Origin: Planctomycetaceae bacterium UBA2671
GTDB lineage: Bacteria > Planctomycetota > Planctomycetia > Planctomycetales > Planctomycetaceae
Direction of reading: 5' to 3'
Length of the DNA stretch: 64,000 nt
Assembly (NCBI GenBank): GCA_002359185.1
Contig: DEML01000096.1
Span: 93,645-157,644, forward strand
Made by a program: the position numbers and the translations under genes. A model generated the notes under the pieces. It had not been told where the DNA came from and made no database searches. It saw nothing but the letters and a program-made list of their open reading frames with translations. Within the stretch, counting starts at the first letter, position 1; each line of letters opens with the position of its first letter. This document shows positions 29,976 to 39,136 of the stretch, in pieces.

Positions 29976-30302
29976 ATGAATCAGCCCGAATTTGATAATC
30001 TGATCGATGAAGTTTTGCGACTGCCAGATGTACAGCGAACGATTTTACGAGATCGCATCAATGAAACATTAGACCATTTTCAAATGGTTTCTGCAGTCGC
30101 TTGAACACCAAATTACCTAAAACACTGTGTTTGCTCCTGCCGTACGCTGCAGATTAATTATGAATATGCTCTAGATTCGAGCCATGACGATTTACCCGAC
30201 AATGACTGGAAGGAAGCATGGCTCCCTGAATTGAAGAAACGAATTCTGGAGTCGGATCGAAATATTCCTGGAATCCCAGCTGAGCAGGTTTTCAAGAACT
30301 GA
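29976..30302 (+). pseudogene. Antitoxin-like gene broken by an in-frame TGA
   Basis: An ATG with AGGAGA upstream opens a frame of 42 codons (MNQPEFDNLIDEVLRLPDVQ...INETLD), resembling the N terminus of addiction-module antitoxins of the Unstab_antitox type. It stops at TGA 30102-30104. The same frame then runs on to 30302 and ends in DNDWKEAWLPELKKRILE, NIPGIPAEQVFKN, which is the family's C-terminal pattern (D-W-x2-AW, IPAEEVF). About 35 residues between the two parts do not fit the family, so an insertion and a stop seem to have broken the gene. A weak stretch after it may be a toxin remnant. Confidence 0.6.
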
Positions 30303-30373
30303 ATTTCACTGCGGCATGGTTTAATAATCGATTTTGTGGATGTTAATGATCAATCACCGATTTCAGGTTAGCC

Positions 30374-30500
30374 CCGAAAGATTCTTTCGGGGCGGCGCAG
30401 CCGCAAGAAGTCTTTACGAAAATCTACTTGCAAACGGATGACTTCATATGGACTTCGTCCACCCAGATAGCGGAGCTATCTGGGCTATCCGTTTCCGATA
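30374..30500. repeat. Two strong hairpins between the antitoxin remnant and GT2 gene
   Basis: GCCCCGAAAGA/TCTTTCGGGGC forms a perfect 11-bp stem at 30374-30396. CCCAGATAGC/GCTATCTGGG forms a perfect 10-bp stem at 30462-30484, nested within AAACGGAT/ATCCGTTT (30432-30495). One or both may end transcription of the convergent genes. Confidence 0.8.
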
Positions 30501-30541
30501 AGAAATGCCCATCAAATATAACTGATGTATCAATAAACCAC

Positions 30542-31231
30542 TTATCGCACACTCGAATACATCTTTGCTAATCTCGTCGGCGAAACCCCGCAGTGAGCAA
30601 GTGTGATGATGGTCCAGTTTCTGATCGTTTGTCGTAGGAGGCCCTTTTTTTGCCACCGTCGTGGGCTGACGATGATTTTTTGTCGCGAGACAGCAATTCG
30701 TCCAAGTTTTTTGAGTCGCTTGGAAAAAATCAAATCTTCCAGAAAAGGTTCTTGCGGAAAGCCGCCGAGACTGTTGAAAATGTCTCGCCGCAAATAGAGT
30801 CCTTGATCTCCATAAGACCAACCCAGCCAGCGGACTCGTTGACGGTTTCCCCATTCCATCATTCGATATCGATGAGAGGCAGCATCGATCTGCTGGGAAT
30901 AGCAGCCGGCGATGACACCTGGCTTTTCAAGTTGAGATTTCGCATCCAGCAATGCACCGGTTGTTAATTCACAGTCTGCATGCAGAAACAGCAGAATTTC
31001 CCCACTGGCCTGTTCTGCTCCAGTGTTTAGCTGAATTGCGCGTCCGCGAGGACTAATTAGAACAAGATCCGCGTTTGTAGCCGCTTCAGTCGTTTCATCC
31101 TGACTGCCGCCGTCAATAACGATGATTTCACATTCCAATTCTTCGAAATCCGGCAAGTTCTGTAAAGTTTCAATCAACCGCCCAATTCGCTCGGCTTCAT
31201 TGAGAGCCGGGATTACGATTGAAATGTCCAT
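30542..31231 (-). CDS. GT2-family glycosyltransferase (TIGR04283-like)
   Basis: 229 residues, GT-A fold. MDISIVIPALNEAERI, IIVIDGGSQDET and the DXD-like LFLHADCEL are visible, followed by GWSYGDQGLYLRRDIFNSLGGFP and FLEDLIFSKRLKKLG. The 'GDQGLF/LEDLIFS' set is that of the rSAM/selenodomain-associated transferase 2 family, whose real substrate is unknown. No radical SAM or selenodomain neighbour is present, so the family name says nothing about its job here. Confidence 0.88.
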   Translation of the reverse strand: MDISIVIPALNEAERIGRLIETLQNLPDFEELECEIIVIDGGSQDETTEAATNADLVLISPRGRAIQLNTGAEQASGEILLFLHADCELTTGALLDAKSQLEKPGVIAGCYSQQIDAASHRYRMMEWGNRQRVRWLGWSYGDQGLYLRRDIFNSLGGFPQEPFLEDLIFSKRLKKLGRIAVSRQKIIVSPRRWQKKGLLRQTIRNWTIITLAHCGVSPTRLAKMYSSVR

Positions 31232-31356
31232 CAGTCATAAACTCACAATCCTCCCCTGATAAGGGAGGTAAATTTGAGAAACTGCATCACTTATTCACGT
31301 GGTAAGGATTATTCCGTCGATACAGGTAAAAGGATAGCGCGCTTAATTTCCTTAAT

Positions 31357-31376
31357 GAACCGCCAAGACGCCAAGT
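31357..31376. repeat. GAACCGCCAAGACGCCAAGT repeat
   Basis: Near complement of 20454-20473; it is a common short intergenic repeat form. Confidence 0.55.
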
Positions 31377-31407
31377 TTGAGAAGAGAGTTCATATTAACA
31401 CAAAATA

Positions 31408-31521
31408 GGAACCGCAGATGGACGCTGATGAACGCAGATGAAATTTATCCGTGTGAATCCGTGTCCATCCGTGGTTCCAATGAATTCTGAGTCAATTTCG
31501 TCAGGCAGTGCCTGACCTACA
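31408..31521. repeat. Inverted repeat GGAACC...GGTTCC, then a GTCAGGCA palindrome
   Basis: GGAACCGCAGATGGAC (31408-31423) pairs imperfectly with GTCCATCCGTGGTTCC (31463-31478). Directly after it, 31495-31521 holds TTCGTCAGGCAGTGCCTGAC followed by CTAC, an apparent remnant of the 68-bp family seen at 40786, 50391 and 53813. Confidence 0.75.
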
Positions 31522-31530
31522 TTGAGACTA

Positions 31531-32301
31531 ATGCAAGCCACTTCTTATCAAATTGATGTGAAAGATTTCTTCAACGGTCCTGTGGATCTGTTGTTGTATC
31601 TGGTGCGCAAGCAGGAAGTTGATGTGCTGGAGGTTTCGCTGGCAGACATTACGAAGCAGTTTCTGGAATATCTTGAAGTGCTCGAAATTATTGATTTCGA
31701 CATCGCTGCCGATTTTCTGGTCGCGGCTTCGGCCATGCTGGAGATGAAAAGTCGTCTGGCGTTGATCAAAGATGAAACCGTCGAGCAGGAAGAGGAAGTA
31801 GAGGCTGAGGAGACGAATCATAATCTTGTGCAGCATCTGTTGCAGTATCAGCAACTGAGGGAGGCGGCTGAAGCGTTACAGGAACAGGCGCTTGCCTGGC
31901 AGGACCGTTATCCCCGTCTGGCTGATGAACGTCCTTCTTCAAAACGCTCCGTCGCAGATGATGTGATTAAAGATCTGGAAATCTGGGATCTGGTTGGGGC
32001 GTTTGCGCGAATCGTCAAGAAGAAAACCAAAGACGGTGAAGCAACTGTCCGCTTCGATGAGACGCCCATTCATGTGTATGTCGAACAGATTGGCCAACAG
32101 GTTCGTGAGACGGGACGGGTTCGATTTCAGGATCTGTTTTCTAAAGAAGATGATCGCAGTAAATCGATCGGAATGTTTCTGGCGATTCTGGAACTCTTAA
32201 GGCACCACCATTATCGAGCCGAGCAGGAGCAGGATTTTGCGGAGATCTGGATTCTGCCGCCGCTTGAAAATGTCGACCGGGACAACGAAGATGCTGATTG
32301 A
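31531..32301 (+). CDS. scpA: Segregation and condensation protein A
   Basis: 256 residues. Kleisin subunit bridging the two SMC heads of the bacterial condensin. The ATG at 31531 gives MQATSYQIDVKDFFNGPVDLLLYLVRKQEVDVLEVSLADITKQF, the conserved N-terminal helical part that binds the SMC neck. The middle is acidic and variable. The C-terminal winged helix (SIGMFLAILELLRHHHYRAEQEQDFAEIWI) binds the other head. The upstream TTG at 31522 adds three codons without support. ScpB and SMC are not in the window. Confidence 0.93.
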   Translation: MQATSYQIDVKDFFNGPVDLLLYLVRKQEVDVLEVSLADITKQFLEYLEVLEIIDFDIAADFLVAASAMLEMKSRLALIKDETVEQEEEVEAEETNHNLVQHLLQYQQLREAAEALQEQALAWQDRYPRLADERPSSKRSVADDVIKDLEIWDLVGAFARIVKKKTKDGEATVRFDETPIHVYVEQIGQQVRETGRVRFQDLFSKEDDRSKSIGMFLAILELLRHHHYRAEQEQDFAEIWILPPLENVDRDNEDAD

Positions 32302-32345
32302 TCGTTTAAAACATTCCATCGATCAATTGAATCAGCCGTTGAATA

Positions 32346-32364
32346 GACAGGCTGGAAGCCTGTC
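32346..32364. repeat. GACAGGCT/AGCCTGTC palindrome
   Basis: GACAGGCT, loop GGA, AGCCTGTC, followed by CTAC, just before the UvrA-like start codon. It is a short palindrome that resembles the longer GTAGGTCAGGC family in its CTAC end. Confidence 0.6.
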
Positions 32365-32369
32365 CTACT

Positions 32370-34970
32370 ATGAATTTTCAATGCATGTCCGAACTGAGTC
32401 CTGAAAAAGCGATCGAGATCATCGGGGCTCGGGTTCATAACCTGCAGAATGTTTCCGTAACGATTCCGCTGCATCAATGGACGGCTCTGGCTGGAGTGAG
32501 CGGCTCCGGAAAGAGCAGTCTGGCTTTCGATACGTTGCACGCAGAGAGTCAGCGACGATATTTTGAAACGCTTTCGACATCTGCTCGAAGTTTGATTGAT
32601 CAGATGGAACGGCCCGATGTCGATCGCATCGACAATCTCCCCGCGACGATTGCGATCGGCCTGCGTAATCAACCTCGATTCGGCAACACGACACTGGCAC
32701 AAACAGCCGAACTCGACGAGATAATCATTCGCCTGCTAATTGACTCGGGAGAATTGCAATGCCCTCAATGTCGGATCGGTGTTCGCCCTCAATATCTGGC
32801 CGACGCTTTGCAAAAGATCTCACTGTTTCCGGAAGGCATGCGATTTCAAGTTTGCATTCCAGTGAATGTGAAGGTTAAAAAGGCAGATCAGCTCCAAGCA
32901 GCCCTTCAGGAGGAAAAAACCTTCTGGGAGAACGAAGGTTTTCATCGCTTTCTGGACTTTTCTGGAAAGACATCGAAAAGCAAAAAAACGGCCAGTTTTC
33001 TGGTGATTGTCGATCGCCTCAAATCCGAGGAGACCAAGAATTCTCGAACCGCAGAGAGTGTGGAACAGGCTCTGAGTTCCGGACAAGGTCGCTGCCTGAT
33101 ACTGGCAGAAGAAGCAATCAGCGGGAGTCCATATCGTATTCCGATTGCCGATGAACGCGATCGCGAATGGCACGGATACTTCTTTTCCAGTGAACCCGAA
33201 TGCCCCAAGTGCGGCACAATCTATCCTGAGCTGGAACCTCAACTGTTTCGATCGACTTCTCCCGTTGGTGCCTGTTCGGAATGTTCGGGGCGTGGAATCA
33301 AGGTAACCAATAAATTGAATGCGTTGTGTGAGAAGTGTGAGGGATCAAGTCTCAGTGAAGTGGCCCGACTGGCCAGTTTTCTTCCGACTGAGTCTACGAC
33401 TGACAGCATATTGACTTATGCTGAGATTCAACAATTCACATTGCAGGAACTCAATGAGAATCTGAATCGGCTTGATTCTCTGAACTCTGTAACATCTCAG
33501 TCCCTGCAGACTCTATTGAGGAAGAGAATAGATCTCCTGCTCGAACTCGGCTTGGGGTCGTTGCAACTAAAAAGATTGACTCGCACATTATCGCAAGGTG
33601 AGTTTCAGCGGGTAGTGCTGATGTCAGCGTTGAATAACGATTTTGTGAATACTCTCTATCTGTTTGATGAGCCAACCAACGGTTTGCACCCGGCTGATCG
33701 ACTTCCCGTCGTCAAATTTCTCCGTCAGCTGGTTGTGGAGGGAAACACAGTCCTGACGATTGAGCACCACAGCGATATTCTTGCCAAAGCTGATAGTGTG
33801 ATTGAATTAGGGCCAGCAGCCGGAAAAGAGGGTGGGACGATTACTTATCAGGGAACTGTCGAGCCTTACTTGCAGCAACTCAAGAAAGAATTTCAGGAGA
33901 AAGTAGACTCCAACAATTCCGACCTGAGCAATGATCAACCTGATCTACTGCAGTTGACTGATATTCATTGTCATAACCTCAAAGGAATTGATGTTCAATT
34001 TCCGCTCAAGCGATTGACGGTCGTCACTGGGGTTTGCGGCAGCGGTAAATCTTCTCTGGTCTGCGACACGCTTTACCCCGTTCTGACTCAAAAGATTGCA
34101 GATCGAGGTGATCAGAAAGAGGCTATCCCCTTCGAGAACGATCCCTTCTCTCCTGCAGGAACTGTTTCCAGCATTAAAGGAGCAGACACGATTGACGAAT
34201 GTGTGCTGATGAATGAAACTCAGTTGACGAAATCATCACGCAGCACGCCAGCGACATACCTCAAGGTTTTCGATGACATTCGCAAACTATTTGCTGAAAC
34301 AGTCGATGCACAGGCACGCGGATACACCCCTTCGCGATTCAGTTTCAATTCGAGTCGCGGAGGCCGTTGTTCGCATTGTGAAGGGCTCGGCTTCATTGAA
34401 ATGGACATGCAGTTTCTTGCAAATCTGACACTCCCCTGCCCCGAATGTCATGGGACTCGTTTTCAGCCGGAGACGCTGAAAGTCAGTTATCGAAACCGCA
34501 ATATTCACGATGTTCTCTCGATGACAGCCGATGAAGCGTTCGCCTTTTTTCGGAATCATCAAAGCATCCTGCGCAAACTGCAATTGCTGCGAGATGTCGG
34601 GCTCGGATATCTGACACTCGGACAATCGACCGCCACGCTTTCCCGCGGAGAATCCCAGCGACTCAAGCTCGCCTCGTACCTGAATGCAACATCCGGGCTG
34701 CATCAATTATTTCTGTTCGATGAACCCGCCAGCGGTTTACATCCCCGGGATATTGAAACCCTGCTGCAATCTCTCAAGCGACTGGTTGAACAGGGACATA
34801 CTGTCATTGTGATCGAACACGATGCACGCATTATCCAGTCAGCTGACTGGGTAATCGATCTGAGAATTGATAGTGAGAGAGGAGAGAGTTCCTTCGTTTA
34901 TTCTGGATCACCCAGTGGACTCAGAGATTGCACAAAATCACTAACGTCTCGATATCTCGATCATCTTTGA
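32370..34970 (+). CDS. UvrA-like protein, divergent paralogue
   Basis: 866 residues against about 940 in UvrA. Two ABC ATPase halves are present. The first has GVSGSGKSSLAFDTL, LSQGEFQRVVLMSAL and LYLFDEPTNGLH; the second GVCGSGKSSLVCDTL, LSRGESQRLKLASYL and LFLFDEPASGLH. Zinc-finger cysteines occur in CPKCGTIYPELEPQLF...CSECSGRG and CSHCEGLG...CPECHGTRF. The insert after Walker A, where UvrA binds UvrB, is very unlike the standard sequence, and LSGGE is changed to LSQGE and LSRGE. Probably a nucleotide-binding DNA-surveillance protein of UvrA2 type; a classical excinuclease role is doubtful. Confidence 0.82.
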   Translation: MNFQCMSELSPEKAIEIIGARVHNLQNVSVTIPLHQWTALAGVSGSGKSSLAFDTLHAESQRRYFETLSTSARSLIDQMERPDVDRIDNLPATIAIGLRNQPRFGNTTLAQTAELDEIIIRLLIDSGELQCPQCRIGVRPQYLADALQKISLFPEGMRFQVCIPVNVKVKKADQLQAALQEEKTFWENEGFHRFLDFSGKTSKSKKTASFLVIVDRLKSEETKNSRTAESVEQALSSGQGRCLILAEEAISGSPYRIPIADERDREWHGYFFSSEPECPKCGTIYPELEPQLFRSTSPVGACSECSGRGIKVTNKLNALCEKCEGSSLSEVARLASFLPTESTTDSILTYAEIQQFTLQELNENLNRLDSLNSVTSQSLQTLLRKRIDLLLELGLGSLQLKRLTRTLSQGEFQRVVLMSALNNDFVNTLYLFDEPTNGLHPADRLPVVKFLRQLVVEGNTVLTIEHHSDILAKADSVIELGPAAGKEGGTITYQGTVEPYLQQLKKEFQEKVDSNNSDLSNDQPDLLQLTDIHCHNLKGIDVQFPLKRLTVVTGVCGSGKSSLVCDTLYPVLTQKIADRGDQKEAIPFENDPFSPAGTVSSIKGADTIDECVLMNETQLTKSSRSTPATYLKVFDDIRKLFAETVDAQARGYTPSRFSFNSSRGGRCSHCEGLGFIEMDMQFLANLTLPCPECHGTRFQPETLKVSYRNRNIHDVLSMTADEAFAFFRNHQSILRKLQLLRDVGLGYLTLGQSTATLSRGESQRLKLASYLNATSGLHQLFLFDEPASGLHPRDIETLLQSLKRLVEQGHTVIVIEHDARIIQSADWVIDLRIDSERGESSFVYSGSPSGLRDCTKSLTSRYLDHL

Positions 34971-34980
34971 AGTCGAAGAC

Positions 34981-35907
34981 TTACTGGTCACCAACCTTCG
35001 TGATCCTGACCACATAATCCAGATTCACCCAGACGATATTCCAATCTGTAACCGTCTTTTCCCATTCCTCTAATGCTAAACTCAATTCGAGATCCTCATT
35101 TTCAAAGGCCATGGAAGCTGGTTTCATTATTGATACATGCTCATTCCTGTCTTTGGGAAATTGAATTTGCACCCAATTCGAGCGATTCGCATCCATGGAG
35201 ATTAACTTCACTGCGTTGACTGTCATATCCCCACGTTTGAGCAGATCGTTTTCTTTCTCAAAATAGAAGTTGTACCAGATCCCCGCATCCAGAAAACCGC
35301 TTGATTTCTGCGATTGATCTATTCGACGGCTCTTTACATTTTGCGCTTCAAATGCCACTTCTGCAGTCTTTTCCGTGCTGGCTTTTTCATATTCACCTGG
35401 AATGATGCGGTAAGTCTGAAGTAAATCGGTCAATCCCAGCAAGCGGTAATCTGTTGCACCATTCGGTGTTGGTACGGAAAGTGTGTAATTGATGGAAAGC
35501 CATCTTTGCCCTTGTTTTGGGGAATCTTTTGAATAAGAACCTGAAATTTTCGTAACACCGAATGAAGCGTTCTCAGGTACCAGCTCCTCTTCCAACATTG
35601 TTTGCAGCAGCTTGACCAGTTCACTTCGTTCTGGAAAATCGCTTTCTGCAGTTTGATCGATCACGGTTAGCAGAGCCGATCGAAGCCGAGTGATTGTCAA
35701 CGGTTGAATTTCCAGTACGGAGTATTCCGACTCAATCTTTTTGTTCAATTTGAGAACAACCTGAGTCAGGCTTTTCGCTTTATCGCTGGATGAATCGGCA
35801 AAAGTGACGGGCGTGGGAAAGGTGAATAAACAGATCAAAAATAAGAGGGAGTGAACGGTGTTATTCGAATTTTTAATGTGGAATATTGACATCGTCTTCA
35901 TGATCAA
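34981..35907 (-). CDS. Secreted protein of unknown function
   Basis: 308 residues. An N-terminal hydrophobic stretch (about residues 20-38, ending TFADSS) looks like a signal peptide. The start could be any of three ATGs (35907, 35901, 35892). I do not recognise the family; the rest is a mix of helices and strands with no conserved motif. It lies ten bases from the UvrA-like gene, convergently, and no operon partner is seen. Confidence 0.65.
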   Translation of the reverse strand: MIMKTMSIFHIKNSNNTVHSLLFLICLFTFPTPVTFADSSSDKAKSLTQVVLKLNKKIESEYSVLEIQPLTITRLRSALLTVIDQTAESDFPERSELVKLLQTMLEEELVPENASFGVTKISGSYSKDSPKQGQRWLSINYTLSVPTPNGATDYRLLGLTDLLQTYRIIPGEYEKASTEKTAEVAFEAQNVKSRRIDQSQKSSGFLDAGIWYNFYFEKENDLLKRGDMTVNAVKLISMDANRSNWVQIQFPKDRNEHVSIMKPASMAFENEDLELSLALEEWEKTVTDWNIVWVNLDYVVRITKVGDQ

Positions 35908-36035
35908 CCTCTCCGCTTTCTCGAATTACAATTTTTTGAATCCCTTTACTTTCAGGTTAATCAACCATAAACAGAATTCCAGTGCTATTTGTGCGAGATT
36001 GAATTTCTGACGATGATGTTGAAATATCGCAAAGA

Positions 36036-36070
36036 AAAAGCCGCATTGAATGGAATTCAATACGGCTCTT
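36036..36070 (-). terminator. Intrinsic terminator of asd
   Basis: On the reverse strand AGCCGTATTGAA, loop TTCCA, TTCAATGCGGCT, then TTTTTCTTT, 22 bases after the asd stop codon. Confidence 0.9.
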
Positions 36071-36092
36071 GTTTCTACAATTTCGTTCGAAT

Positions 36093-37112
36093 TTACTTGC
36101 AATGCTTATTCAGCAGTTCAGCAATCTGCACCGCATTCGTTGCGGCTCCTTTGCGGAGGTTATCGCTGACGCACCAGAAAGTGAGTCCGTTGGGATGCGA
36201 AATATCTTTGCGGATGCGGCCGACGTAAACTTCGTCGGAGCCGTCGCTGTTGTAAGGCATTGGATATTGACCGGATTCCAGGTCGTCGATGACTTCAATT
36301 CCCGGGAAAGCCGCGAAGGCTTCGCGGGCCTGTTCGGGGCTGATCGGTGTTTCCGTTTCAATGGTGATACTTTCGCTGTGACAATTCCAGACGGGAATAC
36401 GGACACAGGTTGCGTTGATCATAATATTGGGATCGCCGAGAATTTTGCGGGTCTCGTTGACCATCTTCATTTCTTCGCTGGTATAGCCATCCTGCTTGTG
36501 GCTGCCGATTTGTGGTATCGCATTGAAAGCGATCGGCTGCTTGAAGACTTTGTAATCGTATTCTTCACCTTGCAGACGTGCCTGCGACGAATGAATGAGA
36601 TCTTCGGTTCCCACTAACCCCGCTCCGCTGGTCGCCTGATAAGTGCTGACAATCACTCTTTTAATTGGAGAAATATCATAAAGCGGCTTCATCGCCAGAA
36701 CCATTTGCGTTGTCGAGCAGTTTGGGCTCGCGATAATCCCTTTAGCATTCAGTGCCGCTTCCGGATTGATTTCGGGAACCACCAGCGCGACATCTTCATG
36801 CATCCGCCAGTAGCCGGATTCATCAATGACTTTCGCCCCGGCTTCGACTGCATAGGGAAGAAATTCAGCGGCGGTCTCATCAGGAGTCGAGGCGATGACG
36901 AGATCGACACCTTTGAAAGAATCTTTCGTCAACTCTTCAAAAACATAATCCTGGTTATTAAAGACCAGTTCTGTCCCGGATGAGCGGGCACTCGACAAAA
37001 AGCGAAAGGTTTCCGCTGGGAATTCCCGTTCTTCGAGAAGTTCCAGAATAATTCGACCGACGGCACCGGACGCGCCGACGACAGCAACAGTTTTGAACAC
37101 AGCATTCTCCAT
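36093..37112 (-). CDS. asd: Aspartate-semialdehyde dehydrogenase
   Basis: Reduces aspartyl phosphate, feeding lysine, diaminopimelate, threonine and methionine synthesis. 339 residues. NADP-binding GASGAVGRIILELLEER, the catalytic Cys in ASPNCSTTQMV, STYQATSGAGLVG, and the late His region VRIPVWNCHSESITIE match the family. Alone on its strand, preceded by a 590-base gap. Confidence 0.96.
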   Translation of the reverse strand: MENAVFKTVAVVGASGAVGRIILELLEEREFPAETFRFLSSARSSGTELVFNNQDYVFEELTKDSFKGVDLVIASTPDETAAEFLPYAVEAGAKVIDESGYWRMHEDVALVVPEINPEAALNAKGIIASPNCSTTQMVLAMKPLYDISPIKRVIVSTYQATSGAGLVGTEDLIHSSQARLQGEEYDYKVFKQPIAFNAIPQIGSHKQDGYTSEEMKMVNETRKILGDPNIMINATCVRIPVWNCHSESITIETETPISPEQAREAFAAFPGIEVIDDLESGQYPMPYNSDGSDEVYVGRIRKDISHPNGLTFWCVSDNLRKGAATNAVQIAELLNKHCK

Positions 37113-37705
37113 TAAGTGAGCGACTCACAACTTGTTTTCGAAAATTTCGATCTCCCGCACATTGATAACGAATTGCTCTGTCTCAGAGACTCTTCTGATT
37201 CCTGCGGTCTGTAGAAAATCCTGTCCACTTTCTGACAGGAAGTTTCCAATTTTGTTCGCGACCTGCAAAGTCAACTATGGAGATATTGCCAGCAGGTAAT
37301 CTCCAGTTTGCGATTATCATTCGGTAGGGATTCATTGAGGGATCGTTTAACCTGCCGTCACTCTTTGGCAAATCTCATCGATCAGTCATTGGTGCCCAAA
37401 CACCAATCTTGGTGGGAGAGTTATTCTTACAGTTCCCAATAAAGGTTCAATGGACTGCAAGAAAAAAATGCGGTCATCTAAAAAATCAGTACAATTTTGC
37501 TCATAGGATCGCCATAAACATCATTTCAGCACACTCCAACCTCAAGAATTGACTATGAACACAGTCACATACCAATAGCTGCGGAAGAAAATCATATTTT
37601 TCTAAAATAGCACGCAGTTACAGTGGCCAACCACATATAAATAAACGAATCCCATCCATGAATTTTTATAATTCCTCAATCGATAGAGTAAAAACTCCAT
37701 AACGA
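37113..37705. other. 593-base gap between asd and a membrane-protein gene
   Basis: No gene or RNA is recognised. A perfect inverted repeat ATTGGTG-CCCAAA-CACCAAT (37388-37407), followed at once by TTGGTG, could be a protein-binding site or weak hairpin. The rest is AT-rich and probably holds the asd promoter. Confidence 0.5.
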
Positions 37706-38965
37706 TCAAAATGGAGAAGGAATTAACAAAAGAGGTTGTTCAAAGAGGACCAGTTTTCCATTGGCGCCAATGTTGCGAGTGAAGAACAACAAAAAGACGT
37801 AAAATCCGCATATCGCAAATGAAACCAGGCTCCAGAACCAACGCCAGATTCTCCACGGTTCATCCATTTTGCGGGAGGAACGCGAATAAACCCAGCCGAT
37901 ATAGATGCGAGCCGGGTAAATAATGGCAATGAATACCGTGGTTAACAGCCAGAGTGCATCCTGTGGCGGCGCGACGATTTTGAACAGATAAAGCACGATC
38001 GACATGGCATATCCCAGTAATAATGCCAATGTCCACAAGAGTGGAGTTCTGCGAAAGAGTTGACGTGCTCGTTTCAATTGAGTGTATTGCGATAAGCGTT
38101 CTTCGCAGGCATAGCCTGCCTGTAATACAGGAACCCAACTGCAAACCAAAGTCAGCAGGACGCCTCCGGCAAGTGTGATGAGAATTTGCGGCCCCTGAGG
38201 AGCATCGGCAACCGCATACAAGCCTGTTGGGATGAGGGTCCACATCAGAATTCCCAAGGCTCCCCAGAAGCCGAGTAAGAATGTCTTGCGGAGTTGAAAG
38301 CTTCGAACAAAAACGGAAACGGCTAGAGATCGATCAGAAAACAATGTTCGCGAGCGGAATTCGGAAATTAGAGTACGTACATTTTTTATGGGTCTGAAAA
38401 AGCGAATCAGCCGCCCCCCGGCAGCCAGAGCTCCGAGCAAATGAAGAAAGACTCCCACCGCCGCCAGTGATGTAAGAATCTGCAGAAAGCGGGTCAGCCC
38501 GGAATTGGGGTCCACCAACATCGCATCGCTTGTGAAATCTCCCAGGTACCTCAAAGGCAACAGGCACAGGAAGATCCCCAACAGGCAGCCTCCAATGAGA
38601 CGAGCCTGATTGAGCATGGGAAAAGCCTGAGTCAACTTTCCACTGCGTGCGACTTCTCCTTCGGCTTGCAGCAGATATCCCAGAGCCAGCAAATTAACGA
38701 TGGGAATGGCGGCCAGAATCGCCAGGACAATCACTAAACTGACAATTCCGAATAAGCCGGAAACGGTCCAGTGTATCCCCTTCCAGGTTCTTTTAATCCA
38801 GGTCCGTTGATTATCCTGAGACACCAGTTCGATCTCATCCCGCTCGTTTGAAATCAATACGGGTTCTTCCACCAGAATCGGAGAATGAGAAACGGATTGA
38901 GTAGCAGTATCTTGATTCATACTCTTGGGAATCTCATTTTGAACCATGAAATTCAGTGATTTCAT
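37706..38965 (-). CDS. Multi-pass membrane protein of unknown function
   Basis: 419 residues. After an 85-residue hydrophilic N terminus come six to eight hydrophobic helices: about 70-97 (TVSGLFGIVSLVIVLAILAAI), 125-150, 165-190, and further segments to the C terminus. The pattern VNLLALGYLLQAEGEVARSG after the first helix is typical of planctomycete membrane proteins with no assigned role. Alternative starts at 38947 and 38920 would shorten it by 6 or 15 residues. Lies divergent from the DUF1549 gene. Confidence 0.75.
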   Translation of the reverse strand: MKSLNFMVQNEIPKSMNQDTATQSVSHSPILVEEPVLISNERDEIELVSQDNQRTWIKRTWKGIHWTVSGLFGIVSLVIVLAILAAIPIVNLLALGYLLQAEGEVARSGKLTQAFPMLNQARLIGGCLLGIFLCLLPLRYLGDFTSDAMLVDPNSGLTRFLQILTSLAAVGVFLHLLGALAAGGRLIRFFRPIKNVRTLISEFRSRTLFSDRSLAVSVFVRSFQLRKTFLLGFWGALGILMWTLIPTGLYAVADAPQGPQILITLAGGVLLTLVCSWVPVLQAGYACEERLSQYTQLKRARQLFRRTPLLWTLALLLGYAMSIVLYLFKIVAPPQDALWLLTTVFIAIIYPARIYIGWVYSRSSRKMDEPWRIWRWFWSLVSFAICGFYVFLLFFTRNIGANGKLVLFEQPLLLIPSPF

Positions 38966-39136
38966 TATTGAAACAGGATTATAGGAAACTCACGTGACGG
39001 AACGTATACAATGTGAATACCTGCTAAAACTGCTGCTGGTTTTATCGATTTCTGAAACCGATTCGTCATTTAACAAGGTAAGTCCTGTAGTAGTGATTTT
39101 TTACAGACTTATCCTCAATCCGATTGAATTTTTCAG

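Noticed and set aside
30102..30104. TGA as a selenocysteine codon in the antitoxin-like gene
   Set aside because: No selenocysteine insertion hairpin was seen after it and the family has no Sec; a broken gene is simpler.
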